Shown here piece by piece: positions 12,301 to 24,584 of a DNA stretch of 64,000 nucleotides. How positions within the stretch are numbered: position 1 is the first letter of the stretch; the number at the start of each line of letters is the position of its first letter. The position numbers and the translations under genes are program-made. The stretch is from Setoptus koraiensis. Its lineage: Eukaryota > Arthropoda. The stretch is taken from the NCBI GenBank assembly GCA_048013815.1, contig CM106585.1, positions 1,736,001 through 1,800,000 on the forward strand, in the 5' to 3' direction. The notes beneath the pieces were generated by a model, which did no database searches, was not told the origin of the DNA, and saw only the letters and a list, made by a program, of their open reading frames with translations.

Positions 12301-14652
12301 TCCGCACCGTCCTCAACAATGTTTTCAAACCAATATCTTCCACCTAATCCAACCAATGCACAACAGCATCCCAACTCGCCCTTTCACCCACCCAACCCCA
12401 CTAATGCACAGCAGCACCCCAACGCACCCTTTTCCCCAACACCTAATCAACCACCACAAATGGAGAGACAGATCAATGCCCATCGTATGACACATCCACC
12501 CGTCCCTATGCCAACATCCTCGGCAAAACAATTTTCACCGAGTGTATCGAATCCAACAACTGGTTCGAAGAGGGCGGAGTCTCCGAATCAAGAGCCTCCG
12601 AAATCGCCCCCTGAAGCAAGAAAATATCAATATAATCAAACATCATGTACATCCTCACAAAACCAGCAAAAATCATCTGTCAATCAACCAAAATCTGTGG
12701 AACCAAATTTAGTTGCTCCTGGATCTGTTCAAATGCTCCGTGAACCAGCTCCACCCCCCACTCAAGGTACATCACCCAAAGAGCCCGAATCATCCGTAAA
12801 AATCAACATCAAATATCAACATAAAGCAGAACCTTCAAAGTTGTCCGAGACAGTACCCCCAAAGAATGAAATTCCCCAGACAAAAACGATTGAAGTAGAA
12901 CAGTCAGCTAGCAAGCAACAACAACAAAAACCCAAAGCCAAAAGAACCAAAAAGAATGATTCAAACCCAGCGAAAGTTGAGAAATTGAAGAGTGAGAAGA
13001 AGGACAACAAAAAGTCACGCAATATTGCAAAATCCAAGAAAACTGAATCATCCACGTCAAAAATTACGCAACCAGATACATCGAAACCAAATGTACCAGT
13101 TACGACACAAACTAATGTCCCCATGGCTCCGAATGCTTTCATCATGTCTAGACCTATGATGAATCTTAATGGCCATACTTATCCGCCCCAATTCCAAACA
13201 ATCAACAATCAAGCAACAATGAATGTTCTCACTAGAGCAGGATTATCAAATTTTATTACCCCATTTCCACAACAAATTGGCTTGCCAGCAGTACATAACT
13301 TGAATGGTGCAAGATTCATTCTAGCCACGACTCCACAAGCACGACCGAACATTGCACCCACCCCTAGCCGACCTGTTGCACCTGTTAGAAACGAACCGGA
13401 TAATACGGCGCTATTGTCCTTGGCCACTACTGCTTTGTCGGCACACCCGCAAACGATTTACTCGCATAACTTAGTTCCAAGGCCCAACGTCACCCAAGCA
13501 ATACTAGTACGTCCTCCCAACTCTTCAACCATCTATAATGGCCAGCATCTTTTTAGGCCTATTGCTCAACCAATGTTGAACGCCAACATGGGACCTGTTT
13601 TGTCAAAAGATGGTGCACCCCATCCAATGGCCCTTCAAACTAACCTTGGTCCTTTAGTTCTAGCTCGATTGCCAAACCAATCTGGCCCTAGATTCATGTT
13701 AGCCAGTCCTATGATCCAACAAGCATATCAAATGCAACATCGCACTCCTTCAGCACATCAGCAAGTGCGACCGCAAGCTCCTCTAGATCAGACGAGCAGC
13801 GGATCCGCGCCAATAACCGGGCTGAACACCAACGAAACTCCAAAGCTGGTGAAGCAAGATGGAACGACCGAGCCAATATACCGACAGCCCCCCAAGAAGA
13901 TGGCTAGAGCCATGTTTGTGCCAACATCTGCTTGGGATCAAATCCAAAATCAATTTAATGCGCCGGCCAGAGCCGCTAACAATAATGGAAACACTAATGT
14001 TTCAACAAGTAAGCCTAGCACAGCCATCGCGACATCAAATAACCCTTCTTTGGGTCTCAGCTCTAATTTATCAACAGTGCCAATGACATCAACTTGTAAT
14101 CCAAGCGGCAATTCAAAAGAAGAAACACTTGCTCAAAATACTCCGATGAATATGAATAAATCTGACTTGAAGAACGCTTCAAAATCTTCGAAAAGGCCAG
14201 CTAAAGCTCGCCACAAGCGGGGTGGACATAGATGTCAGACTAGAAGAATGAGGTGCTCCAAGTGCCCAAGTTGTGTTAGATCTGACTGTGGAAGTTGCGA
14301 CACATGCAAGAACATGAGTAAATTTGGTGGGCCCGGTACTCAAAAACAGGCTTGTTTAGCGCGTCAGTGCACCAATCCGCAATTGCCACGTAATGTTGTT
14401 TGTGAGATTTGCAATATTGATGGATTCACAGTTACTAATGCAGATTCTAAGAATCAATCCACTCTGATGGAATGTAATACATGCTACAAGATAGTTCATC
14501 CCCAATGCTTCAAGAAGAGGCGTCCTGATCTGGCCTCAGTAAATGCAATGATTGATACTGATTTTGTCAACAGTTGGAAATGTCCCGGCTGTGTATCTGG
14601 CAAATCGGATTCACCGGAAGTTGTAGATACATTGGAGATTCAGTCATCCTGA
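9314..14652 (+). CDS. KDM2: KDM2-type JmjC histone H3K36 demethylase with CXXC and PHD, no F-box/LRR
   Basis: Three exons are proposed: 9314-9334 (MFGHRRL, donor GTAAGT), 9631-10181 and 10257-14652, giving 1655 residues. The tiny first exon is inferred: it splices in phase 0 to RAREKRRYNED, matching the KDM2 N-terminus, and an in-frame TGA lies upstream. Exons 2 and 3 join in phase 2 at KVQK/YCLMS. The JmjC domain (about 125-310) has Fe(II) ligands His205, Asp207 (YTDFHIDFGG) and His277 (PSGWIHAVY), with the family's 72-residue spacing. A very long disordered Pro/Ser/Thr/Gln-rich linker (about 350-1500) follows, then a CXXC zinc finger for unmethylated CpG (from about Cys1517, with KFGGPG) and a PHD finger (about 1573-1640). 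KDM2 removes H3K36me1/2 and takes part in PRC1-type complexes. The protein ends 15 residues after the PHD, so the usual F-box and leucine-rich repeats are absent. Confidence 0.9.
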
Positions 14653-17098
14653 AGACATTGGAGGAAATAATCTTATAAATACCATAAATTGAGCGCCAGA
14701 ATGCTCTACTTACGTTAGAGCTGTTACTAACAAATTTGAATGTTCTCAAGTCTTATCTCTTGCCAGATATATGTCAACTCCAAGCAAGATAATCACAACT
14801 TATGATTTTTCATTTTGTAAAAAGGCATCCAATTTTGATCGGATGTGCTTCATAATGATCTCTCTAACCAAACGTTTCATTTGTATGTCTTACAAAAGAA
14901 GGTTTTATATGATTGGGTAATTGACCAGCTGGTTTAGCGAAAGTTTGAATTAAATTAAAATGATTGACAAATGTATCTCAAGATTCATTGGATAATAACG
15001 AATTCAAGTAGTTATGTATGTATTTTTGACAAGCTGCGACCTGATTAAAGTTGTGCACACAAAAAAAAATCCGTCTTTAGTTGAGTCAAACTTTTGACTC
15101 ATGTTCTAATGATGGTGCACATTCATAAGATTGACTTGCAAGTAATAGATAATTTAGATATTACATAGTGTGATTAGGGCAACAAAAAAGTTGAGTTCTA
15201 TCAAGCATTTGTTGATTGATAAACCAAGAAATCTTGACTCGTTCTTGCATTGATATCAATCTAGTTGAGATTCTTATTCTGATCTAAATCATAGATAAGA
15301 CTATGGACGCATGCTTTGAGTCGTATTTCTTTCGATCTATGACAGAAGCAGTCACTCGCAGGAAATTGCGAAGCGGCAGACTGAGCCTTACAAGTTGCTG
15401 GTGATTGAGGGAGAGGCAATCTTTATATAGAAACATAAAAATTAGTATAAAATTTGTCATGATTCATGGCTAACTGCACTTGCTCCCATCTCCCATGAAC
15501 TACGCCTCTTCTATCCCACATCTCAAAAAAGTTAAAACTTTCTTGAATACTTCCGTAACATTAGAAAAATAATTTTATTCTATTCTTCACAAGGGTAAAA
15601 CTCGATGGGGTGTTCAAACGTAAAGAGGGGTGGCGCTTTTTCGCTAATGATTACATGCACGATTTGTGCGCCCGCGCATAGAGAAAGAGGGGAAAACCAA
15701 CAAGATTTTAGCACGTAAAAGGGGGACGCGTTTTCCATCCATCGCCAGCGAACGCGACAAGTCCCGTCCCGATGAAAAGTTCCATAGATGAATTGAACTT
15801 GATATTTCAATGATATCTATCTATTGTTCTAGTTATAATCTGAAATAAAAAATGAGTTTAATTCGTCAGGGAGCTAAAACGCCAGAAGAAAAGTACGGGA
15901 GCCTTCTTTCACCCGTTTTTCGTTTGGGTTTGCAACATTCGGTTTATACCATGCAAGGCTATACTGACTGAACACTGACGCTAAAGTGCACAAAATTGCA
16001 CTTCTAATGATGATTAAGAAATACAGTATTTCGAAGGTACGTTGTGGAGGCTCAATTTGTCTGATGTGGTCGGCCAGTTGCAGAGAGGTGCCGGTCGCTT
16101 CAGGGTCGAAAACTTCTCGCTCGTCTCAGGATCTTCTAGATCGATCGATGGTTATTCATCCTCGCCATGTAATGTCTTTATGAATTAAGTTGGCCACGTT
16201 GCTTCTATGAACGTAAATACAAATATGCTTATGTAAGTCAAGTTAGTCAAGTAGTATGTTGTGTATGGATTTAGTACCAAAGATATCGTGATGATGTCGA
16301 TGGTTGAAAATTGGGAGGGATATAATAATGTAGTAGTAAATTATCCCAACTATGAGAGATGTTGCTGCTGTCGTACACTATTATTAGTTATATGCAACTA
16401 TTTCACCATATTTGAATTGAGATTTCGCAGAACATCGCCACTATGAGAGTGCACTAGAAGGCAATGGCATGTTAAATACCAGTTATTCAACACAAGTTGG
16501 ATTACAGTGTGTATATCTGAAGAGAGAATATTCAATTCAAAGAAGATGGTCACTCAATGTTTCTTGGCTATTTCAAGGTGCATTGGCATTTGCACAGACT
16601 GGCTGGCTAGCTGTTTGGCTGGCTGACTCAGACTGATGATCTGTTATATATCGATGTGCCAGGCTAGCATCAAATGGGAGATCAAATGAACTCTGTTTGC
16701 ATGCAATTCTTTATATTTACTTTAGCGATAATTAAAGGGATTTCACATATTGATATAATCATAACATTTCGAGCTGTGGTGTATTATTGCACCTAATTAT
16801 AATAATTTTTCATTGAAATGTTCTCCGCTTTAAATTTGTAAATATCCTTGAGTAAATACACCCAAGAATGGTGTTTCACAAAAACATTGCACACTTGAAG
16901 CACTCTTTCTGACGAAAAGTTCAATAATATAGAACTTTTTTTTTACCTAATTTCTAGACGTTACCATTTCAAATTAAATTTAAGAATTGTCATCAGGAAG
17001 AATCAAATTCATTCAATTACACAAAGCTATACAGCAGTGACGAAGAATATAATTAGCAGAAACAATAACATCAATACGATTAAAAAACCTCAATTAAA
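14653..17098. other. Intergenic, nothing recognised
   Basis: About 2.4 kb between KDM2 and the ceramide synthase gene. It is AT-rich with no credible ORF; frames at 15580-15810 (minus) and 15986-16183 (plus) have no recognisable content. Near 15080 there is a short inverted repeat of two AP-1-like sites (TGAGTCAAA and TTTGACTCA, 2-bp spacer). The first few hundred bases presumably hold the KDM2 3' UTR. I also searched here for the missing F-box/LRR exons and found none. Confidence 0.5.
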
Positions 17099-18853
17099 AT
17101 GAAAGATTCAGCCATAAAACAGCAACTTGTGCATGATAAGCCCATATCCGGGTTCTCTGGTTACATTGACCTATTTGATTGTTTGTACAATTTCTTCATT
17201 AATAGAAAATATTCACGAGAAAACAAGAACAGTAACAGCGACAACTTGTCTTTTTTACAGTCGTTAATCAAAGATTTTAATTATAGCAGACAAAATATTA
17301 GAACTGTTGATATAATTTCAGTAGCCTCAATAATTATTTTGCTATTCGCTCTTAGAAAAGTTCTTTGTAAGCTAACAAAATTCGTATGTATTGCACGAGT
17401 TATAGATAATTCAATTACGAATGACAACATCTCTTCGGCTTTCCGAACATACTGATAGCTAAATGTTTGTCCCTTTCATTTATTATAGATCATCACCGAC
17501 AGGCTCAAATACAACAAGAAAGACTCGGAACGCCTCAAAGAGAGCCTGTGGAAACTGTTGTTTTACTCGTTCTCCTCATTGATTCTATTCTACATATGTG
17601 TCATCAAGGACGGAGCTCAATATTTCCTTTATCCAGAACGTTTGTGGACAAGTGAGTATAGGCCACCACCATTAATATAATTAGTAATGAACACGTGTAG
17701 TTCAACATTTAGCTGATATTCTTTTCTTATCACACTACTCAGATTACTCTGCGGACAGTTCTTACATTGACACTTTGGAAAATACAGTTTATATATTGCA
17801 AATAGCCTTCTATACATACTCAATGTATGGCACTTTATTTGAAGACGAATGGAGAAAAGACTCACCAGTACTATTGATACACCATATCATTTGTACCATT
17901 TTACTCGTCCTATCCTCAGTGAGCAGGTGAGATTTCCATACCGATCAATAATACTGAATGTATACAAAAAAACTTGGAAAATCCGCAACTAATATAATAA
18001 CTAATAACAAATCTTACATTGATTCAACAATTTATGACACAGAACACATCGGAGCGGAATTTTGGTTTTGTTTCTTCATGATCCTTGCGATGTTGCATTA
18101 GAAATAACTAAGATATTAATGGTGATCAAAGTTCGTGACGGAAAAGTTATTAAATCGATAGACAGAGCAACTTCTGTCTCTTTCATATTATTTACTACAG
18201 TATGGGTTGTAAACAGATTGTACCATTACCCAATAACCCTCATGTATTTCACAATGAGATATAATATGGAACACGACCTGAATGTTCCATTCTATGGTAT
18301 AATCAATAGTTTACTGACAATAATATTGGCTATGAATTTCTATTGGTTCACTGTAAGTAGTTTAGATATGATCTAAGATATCCAATCATAATCAATGATC
18401 TAACTAATTCAAATTTTATGTTTTTCTTTCTCGGCACACAAGTTTATAATGAAGTTAGCAATCAAGATGATCTTGAATGATGACCCTGCTGGCCTTGTTG
18501 ACATAAGGGAGTACGACAAGCAGAAAAATGAGCTCATCAAGGCTGAATCAAACGACTCAGAGGTTACAGAAGAGAGCTCCAATTTCAGAGGGTCTCAGAT
18601 TCTAGATAAAAAGCTAGATCCTCTTCAAGAGGAAGAGGAATTCGAACATCTAAGTGAAGAGAGTGAAGTTTCCAACGATGTGGATAATAACAGTGATTAT
18701 GACGAGAATAACAACCAAATTGTCTACCGCAATTCCTTGGATATTGACAAAACTAACAACATCCGCAAATCAGCTTGCTATCAGAACAAGTTCGACTACT
18801 TCGAAAAGTATGGTTCAGATAACAAAGGAACGATCCCGCTCAAAGGAAAGTGA
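17099..18853 (+). CDS. Ceramide synthase, CERS1/Lag1-like (TLC domain), five exons
   Basis: Exons: 17099-17383, 17489-17651, 17743-17926, 18043-18352 and 18443-18853. All have GT-AG introns of 90-116 bp and phases agree, giving 450 residues. The TLC domain spans exons 2-5. It includes the double histidine of the active site (VLLIHHIICT, His196-His197) and the LFLHDPCD motif (His223-Asp224), followed by several membrane helices ending NFYWF. The tail has DIREYDKQKNE, close to the KDLREYD of CERS1. Ceramide synthases N-acylate sphingoid bases in the ER. No homeobox-like domain precedes the TLC domain, which fits the CERS1 branch. The C-terminal 100 residues are acidic with Asp/Glu/Ser clusters, as in the CK2-regulated tails of this family. 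Confidence 0.92.
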
Positions 18854-19372
18854 AAGACCAACTCATAATCTAGGCCGAGAGACTTGATCACAAGAATATA
18901 TCTAATGATACTGAACACTAGATAGACATTTGCTCACTTACTAGTCGACAATACTCGACAAAGCTGCATTGATTGATTTCAGAGTTTTTTTCAAAGATAA
19001 TCTTGACCTAAGTTGCAAGATCTATCGGAAGTAACTGTTCTTGAAAACGAATCCCTAATGCAACGCTATGTGACGCATATCAATTCCACGAGGCTGTCGT
19101 AAAAAAGATGTGTTAACAGTCAACAGTTGATGAATATGCCAAACCAGGAATAAATTTTAAGTAAAAGTTGCACTGAAACATAGTTTCTTCAATATTTGAT
19201 TTTATCAGGACTGTTTCTTCTGGTACAGATTAAAGATAGTTTAGGTGTGACTTTAAATAGCGAAGGACTCAAGATAGTCATGAATGATCAAGATTACTTC
19301 TAGTATTATGCAAATGTAGAATAGAATTTTTTTTTTCTTCATAAAGTTGGACTCTTCTCTCTATGCTACTTT
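18854..19372. other. Convergent 3' intergenic region
   Basis: About 520 bp between the stop codons of the ceramide synthase (plus) and RING1 (minus). It should contain both 3' UTRs. The sequence is AT-rich and I see no ORF, repeat or RNA gene. Confidence 0.5.
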
Positions 19373-20089
19373 CTAAGAAGAATTCATTGATGTTACATAA
19401 TGATACAATTCCAATGGTGTATTGTCGTGCCAATACTTTTCCTTGATTTCTTCTAGAGTAGAGGAATTATTGAGAGATTCATAATGGCCTCTAGATCTGT
19501 CGGCACATACACAAATGGAAATTTTGGTTTCGTTGCCTGTACCGGGAGCTTGCATGGCATCTGGTCTCATAGCCAGGTATTTAGTTAGGTGTTCGATGGT
19601 AGCATTTAATGAGGTCTTCATAAATCTTATCTTGCTTGGATCGAGGCCGGTATGTAATGGTTTTAAAATGACTTCACATTCTGGAGCGCTTCTGATTATG
19701 CTAGATAATTTGCTCTCTTGGTGCTTGTCAAACTCCTCTCTATTCGGATAGATCTTGGCGATTAGTTTGTCGAAGTTTGGATCCGCCCTGAGGCATCTTT
19801 TGGAGATTAATTTCTTCCTGCATGTCGGACATTCCTTGTTACTAGTCCTTAGAGCGGTTGTGATACAATTCTGGCAGAACCTGTGCAAACACTCTCGTGT
19901 AGTCATAGTATTATTAAGCATGTCCAAACAAATGGGACACATTAGTTCCCTGTGTAAAGATCGAGGAGAGACACCTATCTCTGTGTTATCTATCACTATC
20001 TCCTGAGGGAGGCGTTCTTTCTCATAGTCGGTGAGCTCCCAAATCTTTTCACCATTATTGTTGAAATCATTTCTGGCCATATTCACCAT
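19373..20089 (-). CDS. RING1: RING1/Sce E3 ubiquitin ligase, PRC1 catalytic subunit (short form)
   Basis: Intronless, 238 residues from an ATG (MVNMARNDF). The region [16 protein letters not shown] precedes a C3HC4 RING finger at residues 51-90 ([25 protein letters not shown]). This is followed by [20 protein letters not shown], the RING1/RING2 signature. The C-terminal third (about 135-232) is the RAWUL domain ([28 protein letters not shown] and [14 protein letters not shown]), which binds CBX/RYBP partners. RING1 monoubiquitinates H2A in Polycomb complexes. Vertebrate RING1B is about 336 residues; here the disordered linker between RING and RAWUL is reduced to a few dozen residues, while both functional ends appear intact. 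KDM2 lies about 4.7 kb away. Confidence 0.93.
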   Translation of the reverse strand: MVNMARNDFNNNGEKIWELTDYEKERLPQEIVIDNTEIGVSPRSLHRELMCPICLDMLNNTMTTRECLHRFCQNCITTALRTSNKECPTCRKKLISKRCLRADPNFDKLIAKIYPNREEFDKHQESKLSSIIRSAPECEVILKPLHTGLDPSKIRFMKTSLNATIEHLTKYLAMRPDAMQAPGTGNETKISICVCADRSRGHYESLNNSSTLEEIKEKYWHDNTPLELYHYVTSMNSS

Positions 20090-21081
20090 CTCGGCTCTAC
20101 CGATAGAGCTAGTTGTCTAATTGTTACTACTAATACTACTGCTTCTGTTGCTATCTAATATCTGCTGATTGTTGTTATTATTTGAATATCCGAATGAACT
20201 AATAGATAGGGAAGTCTCCTTCGTGAAGCTTCTAGCGCAACAGTACAATCTTGTTGCTGATACAATGATAATTGTAATAATTGTAGCCCAATGGGTATAG
20301 TTTATTTATTTGGAAATACTAACGATATGCACATTCTGCATTACACGATGACTTATTTCCAATATTGAATCCCGAAGTTCCAACAGAATCCGCCAGGGGC
20401 GCTTGCGGCAACTTTTCTGGCAATCACCCCTATATTGAGTGGTTCGGCAAAACTGTGCTTCTCTATATAAAGGCTGTCTGCTCATGCCAAACTTAGATCG
20501 ACCTCGATCATCACACTTTTTTATAAGTTCTGGCCTCTTGAGCAAAGCTCCGACTACCGTTTTCACGTTTCGTCGCGATTCTTTGAAATTTTATATGAAT
20601 TCTCTTTCCTTGGGAAACATGTGCGTGATGAACCATAGGTCACCCGCGACTTTAGCGCCAATTTATTGCTCGCATATTTTTCATAAATTAGTACACTTGA
20701 GTTGATTGCGTTCATATGGTGGAGGACGTGTGGTCAGGGTGACAACAAAGATGCACGATCCTAATGAGCAGTCATTAAGTAAACCTGTCCAGGCACCGAT
20801 TTCATCAGTATTTTGGACGATATCTTAGGAATCTTGTTTGCGGTACGGGGAAAACTTGGCTAGTTATATAACCATCAACTCAGCTCGATGAACATCTTAG
20901 CCGATGATATATTGAATCGAGTTTTGCTTGGGAATTGCATCAAGCTTGGTTGGATTGATGGCATTTTTTTTTAGGTAGGTTAATGAAGACAACAAGGAAT
21001 AAGTAAACAATGTTATTGGAATCAATTAGACCACTGAGATATTGATCTTTAATTAAACAATAAACTGCACAACCTACGAAA
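20090..21081. other. Intergenic, nothing called
   Basis: About 1 kb upstream of RING1 and downstream of the RSL1D1-like gene. Frames at 20306-20566 (minus, no ATG start) and 20439-20705 (plus) overlap each other and have no recognisable motif. TTTATATAG occurs on the minus strand near 20468, but nothing supports a promoter call. Confidence 0.4.
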
Positions 21082-22203
21082 CTAATTCTTCTTGACCTTT
21101 TTAGAAGATTGAACTACTTCGGATGAAGGCCTCTTGAGTCCCTTTCGTCTAATAACATTCACAGTACCATCAGCGTAAACTCTTATCTTATTCTTTGTAT
21201 CCTCATCATCGCTTTCATTATCATCGCCAAGCATGTCAAAGTCATCAACGACTGATTCCATCTTCTTTTTCGGACGAATTGGTTGCTCGACACCAGATTT
21301 AAAGGCCAAATCAGCAAAAATAGGAATTGATATACCCCAATCAGTTCTCAAACGTATGAATCTGACTAAATTGCCATATTTTTCATGTATAACAACTAGC
21401 GTGGCATTCAGATTGCTAAGAAGCTTCTCAGTTGATTGTTTCATTAATCCTATTTGCATGCAAATTGTAGAACTATTGCCAGTCACATAAAGTTGCTGCT
21501 TTGCAAATATGTTATCAAATTCATCCTGCAAATTATCGGCTGCGAGATTCACAGAGAGTGGAATTTTGCGTTCCTTCACCCAGAAGCGCCGTCCCAAACG
21601 TCGAGGCAGGGGATCCATTTTATTAAGCATCAATTTTCTATCTGCTAGAAACAGATCGTGAACCCTGGCAAGTTTGTCCATTTGTTGAAATGTTCTATAT
21701 TCCGTACTAAGTTCCTTGGTGGAGATTAATTTTGAAATAAAAGATCTAGTCATAGGATTCAGCTTGGAATCTAACAATTGGCTATAGTGTTCATGTGTAT
21801 TTTGAATATCTAGGTCTCTATCGCGTTGAAATTGAATCTGCTCGATGTCATTGGCGGGTTTCAAATGCTTAACAAACAGCGCGATATTTGTCTCCTCTGG
21901 ATCCAATTCAGCTCTCCAGTGATACGGTAGAGTTACATTGTGAATGAAAGTCTTGTTGTTGGCTGGAATCATCTTGAAAACAATCTCAACGAAAACACTA
22001 GCGTTTTCATGAGGGTTTGTCTTGCCTGCCGAAAGTAAATCTTTCTTTCCAGAAGTTGAATACTTTAGTGCCTTACTCTTTACAACATACAGCTTTAGGG
22101 CCTCGATGCCTTTCTTGAGCTGTTCCGAGCTTGTGTAAACTTCATTGATTTGACTTTTATCGAGAGCTCTATCCTGGGATTTGCGTTTCGTCTTTTTACC
22201 CAT
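21082..22203 (-). CDS. RSL1D1: RSL1D1/Cic1-like ribosomal L1-domain nucleolar protein
   Basis: Intronless. I choose the ATG at 22203 (MGKKTKRKSQDRALD, 373 residues) over an upstream in-frame ATG at 22302 because the extra 33 residues contain a Thr-His repeat and do not look coding. The L1 fold spans about residues 20-300. Recognisable points are the helix QLKKGIEALKLYV, LPYHWRAELDPEETNIALFVK, LARVHDLFLADRKLMLNKMD and PRRLGRRFWVKERKIPLSV, all typical of the RSL1D1 family. The C-terminus is acidic then lysine-rich, with likely nuclear or nucleolar signals. Family members act in large-subunit ribosome assembly. It lies 491 bp downstream of INTS11 on the same strand. Confidence 0.87.
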   Translation of the reverse strand: MGKKTKRKSQDRALDKSQINEVYTSSEQLKKGIEALKLYVVKSKALKYSTSGKKDLLSAGKTNPHENASVFVEIVFKMIPANNKTFIHNVTLPYHWRAELDPEETNIALFVKHLKPANDIEQIQFQRDRDLDIQNTHEHYSQLLDSKLNPMTRSFISKLISTKELSTEYRTFQQMDKLARVHDLFLADRKLMLNKMDPLPRRLGRRFWVKERKIPLSVNLAADNLQDEFDNIFAKQQLYVTGNSSTICMQIGLMKQSTEKLLSNLNATLVVIHEKYGNLVRFIRLRTDWGISIPIFADLAFKSGVEQPIRPKKKMESVVDDFDMLGDDNESDDEDTKNKIRVYADGTVNVIRRKGLKRPSSEVVQSSKKVKKN

Positions 22204-22694
22204 CCTACAAGTGTGTGTATGTGTACGTGTTTGTGCGATATAACTAATGTTATTAATAATTAACAATTTAATGGGATTCCATTGGTGTGAAATTGAGACC
22301 ATGGAGTCAAGTAAACAAATGGAAAAACGTGTCCAAGAATTTGGTAAAGCTCATGTTAGTGCGCATGCGTCCATTACGAAAATTTGGCGCAAGTGTCACG
22401 ATCTCGCATAGAAGTTCTATAATAAGAACTTAGAACAAATCCTCTCGTCCCATACTTACACAATAAACACCAGCATTACTCAATGAACCTCTGCTTTGAT
22501 CAACTAACATTAATTATCGTTCCCATTCAATGCAGCATCGATTATATCAAGTCGATTGGAACTCAGTTCAGAATTAGTTCCATAAAAACGCTTTGTATAG
22601 TTTTTATTTGTCATTCAGATTTAAGATTTCTTTCAATAATAAATAAGTCTGATTGAGATTCATCACATTTCATACATTCGAGAACTATGGTCTA
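22204..22694. other. Intergenic between INTS11 and the RSL1D1-like gene
   Basis: About 490 bp between two same-strand genes. It should hold the INTS11 3' UTR and the RSL1D1-like promoter and leader. A (GT/AC)n-like stretch lies at about 22210-22233. Nothing else is seen. Confidence 0.5.
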
Positions 22695-24584
22695 TCACGA
22701 TTGCATTTCCTGGATTGCCCTGACGAGAACATTGCCTACAGCCTCATCTCTGTCAAACCAACTAATATAGACATCGCGAAACTTTCCTGAATCTTGCGGA
22801 TCTATGTGTACAGAGCTCCTTCCTATGTTAATACACGAATCTGTGACCATTTTTGGTTCATCGTCCACCATTTGAGGCTGGTCTTCTTTGTAAGCAATTG
22901 CTGTTGAGCCACCACCCGAGCGATCTTTGAACTTAAATCTCAGTTTTTGGTATACCAGTTCCGTAATATCTTTGGTGGATTTATCTTGGACGTTGAATAT
23001 ACGCAACGTTGCTGTGAATTTTACATTATGAGGCTTGATTCCAGCTTCTTCCATCGCAGCCTCAGGGGCAACCAATCTGTAAACTGGAGGCTGAGTATTG
23101 GTGCAAGCGGACATAACTAGAGCTCCATGCAGCAGCTTTGTTCGTTTAGTATCGGAATCTGACCTGTCGCCCATACTTTTGTCATCAGACAAACTTCTTT
23201 TCAGCAATTCAACTTCTACATCAACCGGAATGTTGATTCGTGTGGGTATTTCAACAGTCTCACCATTGGCTGGATCAAAACAGGGTATATTATGCTCTTG
23301 TTGGATTTTTGCTTTGAGAAATTTCATTTTGAGTGCCTCTCCGTGAACTAGAAGCACATTCCTTGGATCGGATTGCGAAATGAGTTGCATGATACCCTTG
23401 GAATCGGCATGTGCCGAAAAGCTCATATATTCCACTTTCATGTTGACTTCAATCACCTGTTTATTTTCCAACTCTACTCTTCTAGCACCACTGAGAATTT
23501 TTTGACCTACTGTTCCGGCAACGCAATAGCCCGGCATAATAACCATGTTCTGTTCAAAAGGAGCCCATTTCTTAAATAGCTGGAGACTAAGGCCCGCGTG
23601 CAACATGCCTGGCGTTGCGAAAACAACCATAGCTCCGGGGTTGTCACTGAATGCGCGATCAAACGGCTTTATATGTTTGAAGTCGAACATATTGCGCTGC
23701 ACGAATGTTTTTTTGATTTTTTCATTCGTCCATGTGATAAACATTTTGTAATAATTGGTGGCTTTTTCTGTGAGACCAGCAGCAAAGTAAATAGGCACTT
23801 TGAGGTTCATTCTTTCCCAAAATGTTTCCAAGAGAATGCACAATTCTTGAGCTCGTCCAAGAGCGAACACAGGTATCAGCACTTTTCCTCCTTTCTCGAC
23901 ACAATCATGAACTTTCATTAGGAAATCTCTTTCACGACACCGTTTCGAATCACGAATAGTAGTGGCATAAGTAGATTCAGTTATTAGAAGATCCGGTCGG
24001 CACTTGTCTATCCAGGCGCTACCTAGATGTCTGTCTGGTGTCATATTGAAGTCACCAGTGTAGACCACCGATTGTTGTCCGCACTTAACTAGAAACATTC
24101 CAGCGCCTAGTACATGGCCAGCGTAATAACATTTTATCGATAGCTGATCATCGACTTGTAAAGTTTGGTGTAAGTTTATAGTTTTCACTTTCTTCATACA
24201 GTCCTTTATCATGGTTGAAGTGAAAAAATTAGATTCACCCTTTCTTTCCACGGCGATTCTTCTGAAGTCCTCCAAAAGAATTGGTGCAATGGCTTTGGTT
24301 GGTTGCGTCATATAGATGGGTCCATTATAACCGACCATTTCTGACATGTATGGCAACGCTCCGCAATGATCCAAATGAAAGTGACTGATTATAACACAGT
24401 CAATATGTTCCGTCAGTGTGCCATCTCTAGTAATAAATGAAAAATCGGGAAATTTTCTGTCATCTTGATAGCCCATGTGCATACCACAGTCGAGCATTAT
24501 ATTTTTGCCATTAATACTGAGCAATATGCAGCTTCGTCCTACGTCTTGGCCAGCTCCCAATGGAGTCACCTTGATACAAGACAT
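22695..24584 (-). CDS. INTS11: Integrator complex subunit 11, metallo-beta-lactamase/beta-CASP endonuclease
   Basis: Intronless, 629 residues, starting [20 protein letters not shown]. The metallo-beta-lactamase motif HFHLDH places zinc ligands at His68, His70, Asp72 and His73. TGDFN at about 177 and Glu203 (LLITESTYA) match the known active site, and [10 protein letters not shown] is the beta-CASP motif. Residue numbers for the HxHxDH motif and Glu203 equal those of human INTS11. The C-terminal part (about 450-629) would bind INTS9. INTS11 cleaves snRNA precursors and paused nascent transcripts in the nucleus. Length is near the usual 600. All catalytic residues I can check are present, so the enzyme looks active. 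CPSF73 is excluded by the C-terminal half and the N-terminal [15 protein letters not shown] signature. Confidence 0.95.
   Translation of the reverse strand: MSCIKVTPLGAGQDVGRSCILLSINGKNIMLDCGMHMGYQDDRKFPDFSFITRDGTLTEHIDCVIISHFHLDHCGALPYMSEMVGYNGPIYMTQPTKAIAPILLEDFRRIAVERKGESNFFTSTMIKDCMKKVKTINLHQTLQVDDQLSIKCYYAGHVLGAGMFLVKCGQQSVVYTGDFNMTPDRHLGSAWIDKCRPDLLITESTYATTIRDSKRCRERDFLMKVHDCVEKGGKVLIPVFALGRAQELCILLETFWERMNLKVPIYFAAGLTEKATNYYKMFITWTNEKIKKTFVQRNMFDFKHIKPFDRAFSDNPGAMVVFATPGMLHAGLSLQLFKKWAPFEQNMVIMPGYCVAGTVGQKILSGARRVELENKQVIEVNMKVEYMSFSAHADSKGIMQLISQSDPRNVLLVHGEALKMKFLKAKIQQEHNIPCFDPANGETVEIPTRINIPVDVEVELLKRSLSDDKSMGDRSDSDTKRTKLLHGALVMSACTNTQPPVYRLVAPEAAMEEAGIKPHNVKFTATLRIFNVQDKSTKDITELVYQKLRFKFKDRSGGGSTAIAYKEDQPQMVDDEPKMVTDSCINIGRSSVHIDPQDSGKFRDVYISWFDRDEAVGNVLVRAIQEMQS

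Noticed and set aside
13859-14086. Second frame inside KDM2
   Set aside because: Shadow of the disordered linker, which has low-complexity codon patterns.
20306-20705. Overlapping 86- and 88-codon frames on both strands
   Set aside because: No motif is recognised; the minus frame lacks an ATG. I also considered a TATA-driven small nuclear RNA on the minus strand but found no Sm site or known snRNA sequence.
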